From positions 1 to 64,000 of the forward strand of contig PGZM01000004.1 in NCBI GenBank assembly GCA_002841395.1: a stretch of 64,000 nucleotides of DNA. The letters are read 5' to 3'. Positions 50,942 through 62,345 of the stretch are shown here, one piece after another. Position 1 is the stretch's first letter. Each line of letters opens with the position of its first letter. This DNA is from Firmicutes bacterium HGW-Firmicutes-9. GTDB lineage: Bacteria; Bacillota; Clostridia; Christensenellales; CAG-138. The notes under the pieces are model-generated. The model saw nothing but the letters and a program-made list of their open reading frames with translations. It was not told the DNA's origin and searched no databases. A program made the translations under genes and the position numbers.

Positions 50942-52417
50942 TTATTCGGATTCTTTGGTCAGGTTGGCGGCATAGATGAGGGAGACGGTCGTGCCGCGAC
51001 CGGGCCAGCTTTCCACCTGCATCGAACATCCGGGGAACTGCTCCATGCGTGTGCGAATGTTCTGTATGCCGACCGAGTGTGCGCTCGTCTCCTCGCCGGG
51101 CGTGTAACCCACGCCGTCGTCCGAAACGTGCACGATGTATTGTCCGTCTTCACGGCTGAGGCTGACGCGAACCGTGCCGCCGCCGACCTTGGGCTTGATG
51201 CCGTGTATGATCGCGTTTTCCACCACGGGCTGAATCGTCAGTACGGGAATAAGGAAATCCGCGTCGAACACGTCGTATTCTACGTTGAGTCGTCCTTGCA
51301 ATTGCACCTTGTTGATCTCCGCGTAGGCGCGGACGGTGCGCAACTCCTCGCGAAACGGCACAAGACCGCTCTGCGCGCTGACGCTGTCTACTTTAAAGCG
51401 TAAAAACCGCGAGAAATCCTCGGTCATCTTGTATGCGGCGTCGGGATCGAGCACGATCAGCGCCTGAATCGCGTTGAGCGTATGATAGAAAAAGTGCGAG
51501 CTGATCTGCGCCAGCAGCACGTTGGTGCGGTCGAATTCCAGCTGCTTTTGCAGCGAAGCGATGCGGTTTTGCGCGGCTTCCTGCTCCATGCGGCGGATGG
51601 TGCCGCGGCTCGCGACCGCGGTTGCGACCGAGAGGCTCAATAGCAAGCTCACCAGCGCGGAATAGATCACGCTGTCGTTGGAATACCACGGAAGCATGGG
51701 CGAAACCGTCACGTGCCACTCCGAGTTATAGATCGGAAACGCGTAGTCGAATGCGCGGCTCTGGATGCCTTCGCCGCTCTTGACGATGGTCTGCTCGATA
51801 CCCGAGTCCGGGTTGACGCGCCAGATGCGGCAGGAAAAACCCTGCGCCGCGACGGAATCCGGCACGGTAAGCCCGCTCAGCGCATCCGGATAGTTCAGCG
51901 TAACGGAGACGATGCCCCAGAATGAACCGTTGAGATAGACCGGAAGCCTGCCTGCGATGCCAAGCCCGCCCTGCACGAGGCTGAACGGCCCCGCCATGAT
52001 CATATCCCCGCGATCGATGGCGGCCTGCGCCTCCTTGTCTCCCGCTTTTTCGCCCGTGAGGTCGTGCCCCAGCACACTCTCGTTGCCCTTGAGCGGGTAG
52101 ACGGCGCTGACGATGCCGTCCGGCGCGAGCAGCACATTTCGCACGGTACTGTCGGTGACAAGCAGCCTTGCAACGCGCTCAAAGCCTTCGGTGCCGCCTT
52201 CGCTCTGCACCACGAATGCCTCCAACGTCTTTGCTTTGTTGAGCTGGGCGGAGAGCACCTCGTAGGCCTGCGCGCTGACGGTGCCCGCGATGAACTTCAT
52301 CTGGTCGTCTTCGCGCTGCCGTCTGCCGTATTCGATATAGGCAGAGAGCGCGACGCACAGCGCGAGCGTGACGAAAAAGCCCGCGACAACCGTCTTTGTG
52401 ATCCGTCGTTTCCGCAT
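50942..52417 (-). CDS. LytS/YesM-type sensor histidine kinase with CHASE-like sensor
   Basis: A 491-residue kinase with two membrane helices (about 11-32 and 244-264). The extracytoplasmic part (about 35-240) looks like a CHASE domain (YPLKGNESVLGHDLT, VSVTLNYPDALSGL). The His_kinase region reads SSHFFYHTLNAIQAL, where family members have PHFLYNTLN; the histidine is present. The ATPase domain has PVVENAIIHGIKPK and VSDDGVGY and GIQNIRTRMEQFPG. It phosphorylates the response regulator next to it. Start 52417 is chosen on family grounds; a frame to 52501 lacks a site. Confidence 0.92.
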   Translation of the reverse strand: MRKRRITKTVVAGFFVTLALCVALSAYIEYGRRQREDDQMKFIAGTVSAQAYEVLSAQLNKAKTLEAFVVQSEGGTEGFERVARLLVTDSTVRNVLLAPDGIVSAVYPLKGNESVLGHDLTGEKAGDKEAQAAIDRGDMIMAGPFSLVQGGLGIAGRLPVYLNGSFWGIVSVTLNYPDALSGLTVPDSVAAQGFSCRIWRVNPDSGIEQTIVKSGEGIQSRAFDYAFPIYNSEWHVTVSPMLPWYSNDSVIYSALVSLLLSLSVATAVASRGTIRRMEQEAAQNRIASLQKQLEFDRTNVLLAQISSHFFYHTLNAIQALIVLDPDAAYKMTEDFSRFLRFKVDSVSAQSGLVPFREELRTVRAYAEINKVQLQGRLNVEYDVFDADFLIPVLTIQPVVENAIIHGIKPKVGGGTVRVSLSREDGQYIVHVSDDGVGYTPGEETSAHSVGIQNIRTRMEQFPGCSMQVESWPGRGTTVSLIYAANLTKESE

Positions 52418-52462
52418 GCGCACTTCGCCTCGCTTTCCGCTTGATCGTTGTCGACTTGTCTT

Positions 52463-52491
52463 ATTATATGAAATGCGGCGGCGCGGCGCAA
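52463..52491 (-). promoter_or_regulatory. Promoter of the two-component operon
   Basis: On the minus strand TTGCGC (52486-52491) and TATAAT (52463-52468) with a 17-base spacer. Confidence 0.7.
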
Positions 52492-52493
52492 TC

Positions 52494-52528
52494 CAAAACA
52501 AAACCGCGCCCCACTAAAGCGGAGCGCG
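52494..52528 (-). terminator. Terminator of the ATP synthase operon
   Basis: On the minus strand an 8-bp stem CGCGCTCC / GGGGCGCG (one G-T pair) is followed by GGTTTTGTTTTG. It lies 20 bases behind atpC. Confidence 0.75.
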
Positions 52529-52547
52529 AATCGGTTGATAGCATACA

Positions 52548-52967
52548 TTATTTGGACGACATGGACTTAACCCTGCGCCGCGTCATGGCGCGCATGAGCG
52601 CGACCTTGCTGTGACCCATGGAGCCGAGATCTTCGCCGCGCTGCTGCGCGAGGCGTTCCTGCGCGCGCAGCTCTGCTTCGAGTGCGCGCTTTTCGTCGAT
52701 CTCCTCCGGCCACTCGCAGGCTTGAGAAAGGATGTAAACGCATTCCGGACGAACTTCGATAAATCCTTCGGAGTGAAACGCCGTGCGCGTGGTGTGCTCG
52801 TCCGTCTGGATGACGAGCGCGCCGACGTCGAGCGCGGAGACCATGGGCACGTGACCGTGCATCACGCCCAGCGAACCCGCGATGGACTGCACGCTGACAT
52901 AGATCGCTTCGCCGCTGAAAAACTCGCGTTCGGGCGTCACCACCAGCAAATTAAACGGTTGTGCCAT
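52548..52967 (-). CDS. atpC: ATP synthase F1 subunit epsilon
   Basis: A 139-residue subunit of the central stalk. It has the N-terminal beta-sandwich (FNLLVVTPEREFFSGEA, GSLGVMHGHVPMVSAL) and a C-terminal helical hairpin rich in Arg, Glu and Ala (RALEAELRAQERLAQQ). Epsilon couples rotation to catalysis and can hold back ATP hydrolysis. Last gene of the leftward atp operon; starts 50 bases after atpD. AAAGGAG lies before the ATG. Confidence 0.96.
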   Translation of the reverse strand: MAQPFNLLVVTPEREFFSGEAIYVSVQSIAGSLGVMHGHVPMVSALDVGALVIQTDEHTTRTAFHSEGFIEVRPECVYILSQACEWPEEIDEKRALEAELRAQERLAQQRGEDLGSMGHSKVALMRAMTRRRVKSMSSK

Positions 52968-53017
52968 AGCCTGCTCCTTTCAGAAATAATCGGGAACTGC
53001 GCGCAATACAGCGTCGC

Positions 53018-55353
<2,336 letters not shown>

Positions 55354-55426
55354 ACTGGCTGGCCTCCTTTCGGAAGAAATGCGCGTCTATGTAGAATATT
55401 TCAACATAGAACTGGCTTTAACGGTT

Positions 55427-57217
<1,791 letters not shown>

Positions 57218-57331
57218 ACGGAGCTCACTTTCCTATCTAACAGTCCGAATAATGCAATCATCTCTTCTAAAGTCTTTGCGACAAAGCCGCGTATGCCAAG
57301 CGGTGCGGTATGGTTCCGCACGATGGCGCAT

Positions 57332-57808
57332 CTAGCCGATCTTGTCGAAGAAGCTGTCGATGATGCGCTGGTGATCCTCCTGCGAAACCTCGCGTTCGAG
57401 AATCTTGCCCGCGATATCGACGGCAAGCTCCGCGGTCTGCGAACGCAGCTCCTTGAGCATGTCCTCGCGCTCGACGACCGCCTGATGCATCGCATCCGTC
57501 AGGATGACCTGCGCGTCCTGCTTGGCCTTTTTGCGGAGGTCTTCCGCCTCGCGCTCGGCGGCCTTTCTGCGCTCTTCTGCGATATGCTCCGCGTCAAGCC
57601 GCGCGTTTTTCATCGAGGTTTCATATTGCGCTTTGAGCACATTTGCCTCGTTGCGACTTGCGTCGAGCTGCTCGCGTTCGCGCGCGAATTTAGCCTCCCG
57701 CTCCGCCATAAACTTGCTTACCGGCTTATATAAAAAGTGGCGCAGCAATAGGAAGAGGATGAGGAGGTTGAGCGCGTGCTCGATGAAATCGATCAGGTGA
57801 AATTCCAT
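57332..57808 (-). CDS. atpF: ATP synthase Fo subunit b
   Basis: Peripheral stalk, 158 residues. One N-terminal membrane helix (IEHALNLLILFLLLRHFLY) is followed by a long charged coiled coil to the end (FLREREQLDASRNEANVLKAQ-like, ...HQRIIDSFFDKIG). In normal enzymes the C-terminal end holds delta. Here it should contact the delta-like domain that is fused to alpha. It lies 114 bases upstream of atpA and 21 bases after atpE. Confidence 0.96.
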   Translation of the reverse strand: MEFHLIDFIEHALNLLILFLLLRHFLYKPVSKFMAEREAKFAREREQLDASRNEANVLKAQYETSMKNARLDAEHIAEERRKAAEREAEDLRKKAKQDAQVILTDAMHQAVVEREDMLKELRSQTAELAVDIAGKILEREVSQEDHQRIIDSFFDKIG

Positions 57809-57829
57809 GGATACCCCTCTTTGGCGACG

Positions 57830-58063
57830 TTATTTGCCCATCGTGAAGATCATGACTAGCGCAGTGACAAAGCCATAGATGGCAGTCGACTCGGTCAGCG
57901 CGAGGCCGAGCAGCAACAGTGCGTTGATCTTGCTGTTCGCTTCCGGCTGGCGGGCGACCGCTTCCACGGCTTTGCCGGTGGCGATGCCCATGCCGAGGCC
58001 TGCGCCTGCACCCGTGAGAACCGCGATGCCCGCGCCGATTGCGATCAATCCGATATCCGTCAT
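57830..58063 (-). CDS. atpE: ATP synthase Fo subunit c
   Basis: Rotor ring subunit, 77 residues, two membrane helices joined by the polar loop [10 protein letters not shown]. The ion-binding glutamate is Glu58, in [10 protein letters not shown]. Residues Glu58-Ser59 and Tyr63 match the second half of the sodium motif (ES...Y), but Met25 occupies the place of the glutamine and Ala21 that of the proline in sodium-type c subunits, so proton coupling is more likely. GGAGGG-type site precedes the ATG. Confidence 0.97.
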   Translation of the reverse strand: MTDIGLIAIGAGIAVLTGAGAGLGMGIATGKAVEAVARQPEANSKINALLLLGLALTESTAIYGFVTALVMIFTMGK

Positions 58064-58141
58064 GGTAAGAACCCTCCTAAGTTATACTGGAAATATTGTC
58101 TCCGGCTCCGCCGGTGGGTTTTGTGTTTTCTGTCTTTTGAG

Positions 58142-59050
58142 TTATTCTACCTCTTCTACTGCCTCACCAATAAACGTAAGCGACAGGTTGATGAAGATGA
58201 AGAATTGGATCAGCGGGTGGAAGGCGTTAAAATACAGCCCGAGCACCGCAGGAATGCCGACCGAAAACGCGCCGAGCGCAAAATAGATCAGCTCGACCAC
58301 GACCAGACCGCCAAGCATATTGCCAAAGAGTCGGCAAGCAAGCGAAATCGGCACGGCTAGGTCGGAGAGCAGCTTGAACGGCGCGATGATTGCCTTTGGG
58401 CGCACAAAACTCTGCAGTCGCCCCTTGATGCCCTTTTTATAGATACCGTATACGTTGATGAGCACAAACGTGACCAGCGCATAGGAAAAGGTCATGCTCA
58501 AATCCGTCGTCGGTGGACGAATCCCGAACAGCTCCACGATGGCGGAGCCTAAAAACAACGCGGCAATTGCGAAGAAATAAGAGGCGAGGCCTTCATTCTC
58601 GTGTCCGTACTTTTCTTTGGTCAGGTTGTTGATGGCGCCGACCGCGGTTTCCAGCACGAGCTGCAGGCCACGCGGCGTCTCCTGAAAGCGCGGAACGGCG
58701 AAGAAGCGAACGAACAGCGCAAACACGCTAAGCGCCGCGATGACGATCCATGTCACTACGACGGATGAACTCACCGAGTAACCGAGGATGTCCATGCGCG
58801 CGGGGCTGATCTCGACGGTGAACGTACGGCTTCCCAGCTGGAAACTGCCGAGCACCAAACCAGAACAGAGCCAGAGCGCGAGCACGCCAGCCATCATTAG
58901 GAGATTACGTTTTTTCTTTGCGGCTTTATAGCCCTCTTCCGTCTTCTCCGGCTGAGAAATGCGCGAACGCAGATAGAGCGCACCGCAACCTATGATCAGC
59001 GACAGCGCGATGGCGATCCATTTGCCGACGGAAGGCATACTAAACTGCAT
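58142..59050 (-). CDS. atpB: ATP synthase Fo subunit a
   Basis: A 302-residue stator channel protein. Five to six membrane helices; helix 4 holds the essential arginine in ISLACRLFGNMLGGLVVVELIY; the end carries FHPLIQFFIFINLSLTFIGEAVE. An N-terminal extension with an extra hydrophobic segment and a charged stretch (EKTEEGYKAAKKKRN) makes it longer than typical, though such extensions occur in Clostridia. Overlaps the frame upstream by one base at most; the AtpI gene precedes. Confidence 0.96.
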   Translation of the reverse strand: MQFSMPSVGKWIAIALSLIIGCGALYLRSRISQPEKTEEGYKAAKKKRNLLMMAGVLALWLCSGLVLGSFQLGSRTFTVEISPARMDILGYSVSSSVVVTWIVIAALSVFALFVRFFAVPRFQETPRGLQLVLETAVGAINNLTKEKYGHENEGLASYFFAIAALFLGSAIVELFGIRPPTTDLSMTFSYALVTFVLINVYGIYKKGIKGRLQSFVRPKAIIAPFKLLSDLAVPISLACRLFGNMLGGLVVVELIYFALGAFSVGIPAVLGLYFNAFHPLIQFFIFINLSLTFIGEAVEEVE

Positions 59051-59320
59051 TTACTTTTCTCCTTTCCCGTTCCGGCGATTGCGGATGTTGATGATAATCG
59101 CGCCAATGATCAGAACGGACGAGATACCGACGCCGCACCAGATTAAATCCGAACGAAACCAGATGGTGACGCTCGCAAGGACCGCGGCGATGAGTAAAAA
59201 TTTGAAAAGAACATAGATGAAGGTTTTGAACATGTCTCCGGCGAGCAGCACCTTTGTCAGGCGAGTGAGCAAAAAGAGCTCTCCCGCGCCGCACACAAGG
59301 CCAATCAACAAACCGGGCAT
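59051..59320 (-). CDS. AtpI-like ATP synthase accessory membrane protein
   Basis: An 89-residue protein with three to four membrane segments (about 2-18, 24-46, 52-75), abutting atpB. It fits the small AtpI-type proteins at the head of atp operons, which help assemble the c-ring. The start at 59320 (MPGLLIGLVCGAGELF) has AGGAGG nine bases upstream; the longer frame to 59557 reads through arginine-rich non-protein-like sequence and is rejected. Confidence 0.8.
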   Translation of the reverse strand: MPGLLIGLVCGAGELFLLTRLTKVLLAGDMFKTFIYVLFKFLLIAAVLASVTIWFRSDLIWCGVGISSVLIIGAIIINIRNRRNGKGEK

Positions 59321-59566
59321 CCGTCCATACCTCCTGCAAACGCGTGATCGCGCGAAATCGCATTCCCCAATCAAGATAAAAATCCTGCTTAGCGAAGGTG
59401 CGCCCGTAATCCGCGGCAATAGTGCGCGAACTCGGCTGCGACGCCAAGGACAGGATATTGATAATGATATTCTACAACCGATGTCCGTGGTTGTAAAGGC
59501 ATTCCGTCCAAGGGAACCCGTTCCGATGCGAAGAAAGGACCGATTCAAAATCGCCAAATTATTATT

Positions 59567-59594
59567 GTTATATATTATTTTCAGAAATTGTCAA
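59567..59594 (-). promoter_or_regulatory. Candidate promoter of the ATP synthase operon
   Basis: On the minus strand TTGACA (59589-59594) and TATAAC (59567-59572) with a 16-base spacer in an AT-rich tract. A leader of about 240 bases (59321-59560) would precede the AtpI gene; no riboswitch is recognised in it. Confidence 0.6.
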
Positions 59595-59695
59595 GCGAAT
59601 CGCGGCTTTTTTCAACGTAAATCCCCCAACTTTCGAAAAATTTCGCTTATTTATTAGAGATAAATGAAATAACAGTAATCGTGTTGTAAATGGGC

Positions 59696-59724
59696 TTGAT
59701 CAATTGAGCGAAATGCCGTACAAT
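59696..59724 (+). promoter_or_regulatory. Candidate promoter of the hydrogenase gene
   Basis: TTGATC (59696-59701) and TACAAT (59719-59724) with a 17-base spacer, divergent from the ATP synthase promoter. Confidence 0.6.
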
Positions 59725-59793
59725 CACTAAGTTTGTAAAATAACGTTGGAAGACTCAAACAAAACGCAGAACAGAAGGAACAACAGAGAAGCA

Positions 59794-61143
59794 TTGAACA
59801 GAGAATTTGACAGTCAGGTACAATATCTGAAATACCGTACCCTTTGCGAGGTAGCAAAAAGAGCCTTTGACGACACACTGCAGGAATCCCTGCTGGATAT
59901 TCCCAAAGCCATCGTTCCGGGTAAAAAGTCCACCATGCGCTGCTGCGTCTATAAAGAGCGGGCGATCCTTGGCGAGCGCGTCAAGCTCGCGATGGGCGGC
60001 AACCGCAAGAACGCGAACGTCATCGAAACCCTGGATATCGCGTGCGACGGGTGCCCCGTCTCCGGCTATGACGTGACCGCCGTCTGCCGCGGCTGCATTG
60101 CGCACCGCTGCAAGGAGGCCTGCAAGAGCGATGCGATCTACTTGGATTCGCGGCAAAAGGCGCACATCGATCAGGATAAGTGCATCGAGTGCGGCCTCTG
60201 TGCCAAGGCGTGCCCGTATCACGCGATCATACAGACCAAGCGACCCTGCGAAAGCGCATGTCTTCCGCGTGCCATCACGATGGACGAGGAGAAGGCCGCG
60301 CTGATCCGCGAAAGCAAGTGCACCGCCTGCGGCGCGTGCGTGACGCAGTGCCCGTTTGGCGCGATCATGGACAAATCCGAAATTCTTGAGGTCATCGACC
60401 TGCTGAAGCATAAGCAGACGACGCGCAAGCTTTACGCGATGGTCGCGCCCGCAATCGAGACCCAGTTTACCTACGCCCAGCCGGGGCAGGTCAACGCGGG
60501 CCTTCGCGCGCTGGGATTTGATGCGGTCACGGAGGCTGCGCGCGGCGCGGATCTGGTGGCGGCGGAGGAGAGCGGCGAGCTGCTGGAAAAAGGATTTGTG
60601 ATGAGTTCTTGCTGTCCCGCGTTTGTCAGCTATGTCGAACAGAATTTTCCGAAGCTTACGCAGCACCTTTCGCATTGCCTTTCGCCGATGGCGACGCTCG
60701 GCAAGTGGATCAAAGAGCGCGAACCGGAGGCGCTGATCGTCTTCGTCGGCCCGTGCACCGCGAAAAAGGCGGAGGCGCAGAAGGCGAGTGTTTCGCCTTA
60801 TATCGACTGCGTGATCACGTTTGAAGAACTGCAGGCGCTGTTTGACAGCCGGGATATCGACATCTCACAGCTAGCCAACGAAGCGGTGGACGAAGCGACG
60901 GCGCTCGGGCGCGGGTTTGCGCGTTCCGGCGGTGTGACCGAGGCCATCAGGCAGGCGGTAAAAGCGCGCGGCGATGAGGCGTTCAAGCTTGTCGCGACCA
61001 AGTGCAACGGCATCGAAGAATGCCGCGTCGCACTCCTGAAGCTTTCCAAAGGGCTGGATGTCGGCAACTTCATCGAAGGCATGGCCTGCGTGGGCGGCTG
61101 CGTCGGCGGGGCTGGCTGCATCAACGCCGCGAAAAGAAGATAA
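59794..61143 (+). CDS. Monomeric [FeFe] hydrogenase with ferredoxin-type clusters (group B-like)
   Basis: A 449-residue hydrogenase. The N-terminal region has cysteine sets for iron-sulfur clusters (CRGCIAHRCKEAC, CIECGLCAKACP, CTACGACVTQCP). The H-cluster motifs are SSCCPAFVSYVE (Cys273, Cys274), GPCTAKKAEA (Cys321) and GMACVGGCVGGAG (Cys432, Cys436). They differ from canonical group A (TSCCPGW, MPCTAKK, MACPGGC), matching group B enzymes that act with ferredoxin in anaerobes. The start is taken as TTG at 59794, because group B proteins begin at NREFDxQVQYLKY; a TTG at 59746 adds 16 polar residues. No hydE, hydF or hydG is in the window. Confidence 0.9.
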   Translation: MNREFDSQVQYLKYRTLCEVAKRAFDDTLQESLLDIPKAIVPGKKSTMRCCVYKERAILGERVKLAMGGNRKNANVIETLDIACDGCPVSGYDVTAVCRGCIAHRCKEACKSDAIYLDSRQKAHIDQDKCIECGLCAKACPYHAIIQTKRPCESACLPRAITMDEEKAALIRESKCTACGACVTQCPFGAIMDKSEILEVIDLLKHKQTTRKLYAMVAPAIETQFTYAQPGQVNAGLRALGFDAVTEAARGADLVAAEESGELLEKGFVMSSCCPAFVSYVEQNFPKLTQHLSHCLSPMATLGKWIKEREPEALIVFVGPCTAKKAEAQKASVSPYIDCVITFEELQALFDSRDIDISQLANEAVDEATALGRGFARSGGVTEAIRQAVKARGDEAFKLVATKCNGIEECRVALLKLSKGLDVGNFIEGMACVGGCVGGAGCINAAKRR

Positions 61144-61160
61144 CGAAACACGTCCGAATA

Positions 61161-61194
61161 AAAGAACCGCATGCCGGCCGGCATGCGGTTCTTT
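61161..61194. terminator. Bidirectional terminator between hydrogenase and nrdB
   Basis: A perfect 34-base palindrome (15-bp stem 61161-61175 with 61180-61194, GGCC centre), with A and T runs at both ends. Serves both converging genes. Confidence 0.9.
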
Positions 61195-61216
61195 GCGCCA
61201 AAGAGTCGTTTTCATA

Positions 61217-62260
61217 TTACAGATCGTCCACCAACGCGCCGCTCTTGGCATAGGCCGTGCTGCGCGCCTCGAAGAAGTCCGTCTTGATTGTGTTGGCGTT
61301 GCTGTACTGGCTCACCCAGCTGAGATTGTCCGGCTCCGCATCGTGGCCTTCATAGAGCTTCTCAAAGCCGAGATTCGTGGTGCGCAGATTGCCGAGATAT
61401 TGCACATAGTCCGTGATCATCTCGCACGTGAGCCCCGAGACGCCGTCGCCGATGGCGTAGTGTCCCCAGGCGATTTCCTGCTCGCAGCCCTCGCGGATCA
61501 TATCGCGGTAGAGCTCGATCTTTTCCGGCGTAAACAGCTCCGGGTTCTCCTGCTTGAGCTCCAATAGGATGCTCCGAAACAGCCAGAGGTGCGTGTTCTC
61601 GTCGCGATTGATATAGCGGATAACCTGCACCGAGCCGGGCATGAGGTTGTTTCTGCCGAGGTTATAGAAGAACATAAATCCGCTGTAGAAGTACACGCCT
61701 TCTAAGATGTAGTTCGCGATGATGGTGCGCATGAGGTTTTCTGCCGTGCGCTCCTTGTAAAAGTGGTTGTACGCGTCGCCGATGAACGTGTTGCGTTTGA
61801 GCAAATATTCGTCGTTTTTCCACTGATAGAGCACCTCGTCGCGGCCCTGCGGCTCGCAGATGGTGTCCAGCATATAGCTGTAGCTCTGGCTGTGGATGGC
61901 CTCCTGATAGGTTTGAATCGCGAGGCAGAGGTTGACTTCGTTCGCCGTGATGTATTCGCCGACGGCGGGCAGGTTCGCGGTCTGGATGCTGTCCAAAAAG
62001 ATCAAAAACGAGAGGATTTTATCGTAGGCGCGGCGTTCCGGCGCGGGCAAATTCGGATAATCCTTCACGTCCGTGGAGAGATTGACCTCCTCCGGCACCC
62101 AGAAGTTGTTCATTGCCTGCCGGTACCAGTCGCTCGACCAGCCGTACTTGAGGTTGTTGAAGTCGTTGAGGTTTGTGGTGTCGCCCGCGATCATGCGGCG
62201 TTCGTTTAGATCCAGGCTGCCGTTGGGGTTAAACAGGGGCTTTTGTTTTAAGAGTTCCAT
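61217..62260 (-). CDS. nrdB: Class I ribonucleotide reductase beta subunit
   Basis: Holds the dinuclear metal site and radical that start nucleotide reduction. The 347-residue protein has the ligands Asp90 (FLDSIQ), Glu120 and His123 (QEAIHSQSY) with the radical tyrosine Tyr127, then the second set in EGVYFYSGF and NRDENTHLW. The tyrosine is present, so it is not a class Ic-type (Phe) protein. Start 62260 is chosen (MELLKQKPLF, GGGAG upstream); a TTG at 62287 adds nine residues. The nrdA gene lies 85 bases upstream in the same direction. Confidence 0.96.
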   Translation of the reverse strand: MELLKQKPLFNPNGSLDLNERRMIAGDTTNLNDFNNLKYGWSSDWYRQAMNNFWVPEEVNLSTDVKDYPNLPAPERRAYDKILSFLIFLDSIQTANLPAVGEYITANEVNLCLAIQTYQEAIHSQSYSYMLDTICEPQGRDEVLYQWKNDEYLLKRNTFIGDAYNHFYKERTAENLMRTIIANYILEGVYFYSGFMFFYNLGRNNLMPGSVQVIRYINRDENTHLWLFRSILLELKQENPELFTPEKIELYRDMIREGCEQEIAWGHYAIGDGVSGLTCEMITDYVQYLGNLRTTNLGFEKLYEGHDAEPDNLSWVSQYSNANTIKTDFFEARSTAYAKSGALVDDL

Positions 62261-62345
62261 GTGGTCATTCTCCCATCTCGCGATCAATCATCGTATCTAT
62301 AACAATACGAACTGCCAAGTAATTTTTTAATGGCGGCGCGTACGC

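Noticed and set aside
57830..58063. Sodium-type ATP synthase
   Set aside because: Only half of the sodium motif is kept in subunit c; the glutamine and proline positions are Met and Ala.
59051..59557. Extended AtpI reading frame of 168 codons
   Set aside because: The first 79 codons are not protein-like, and AGGAGG marks the start at 59320.
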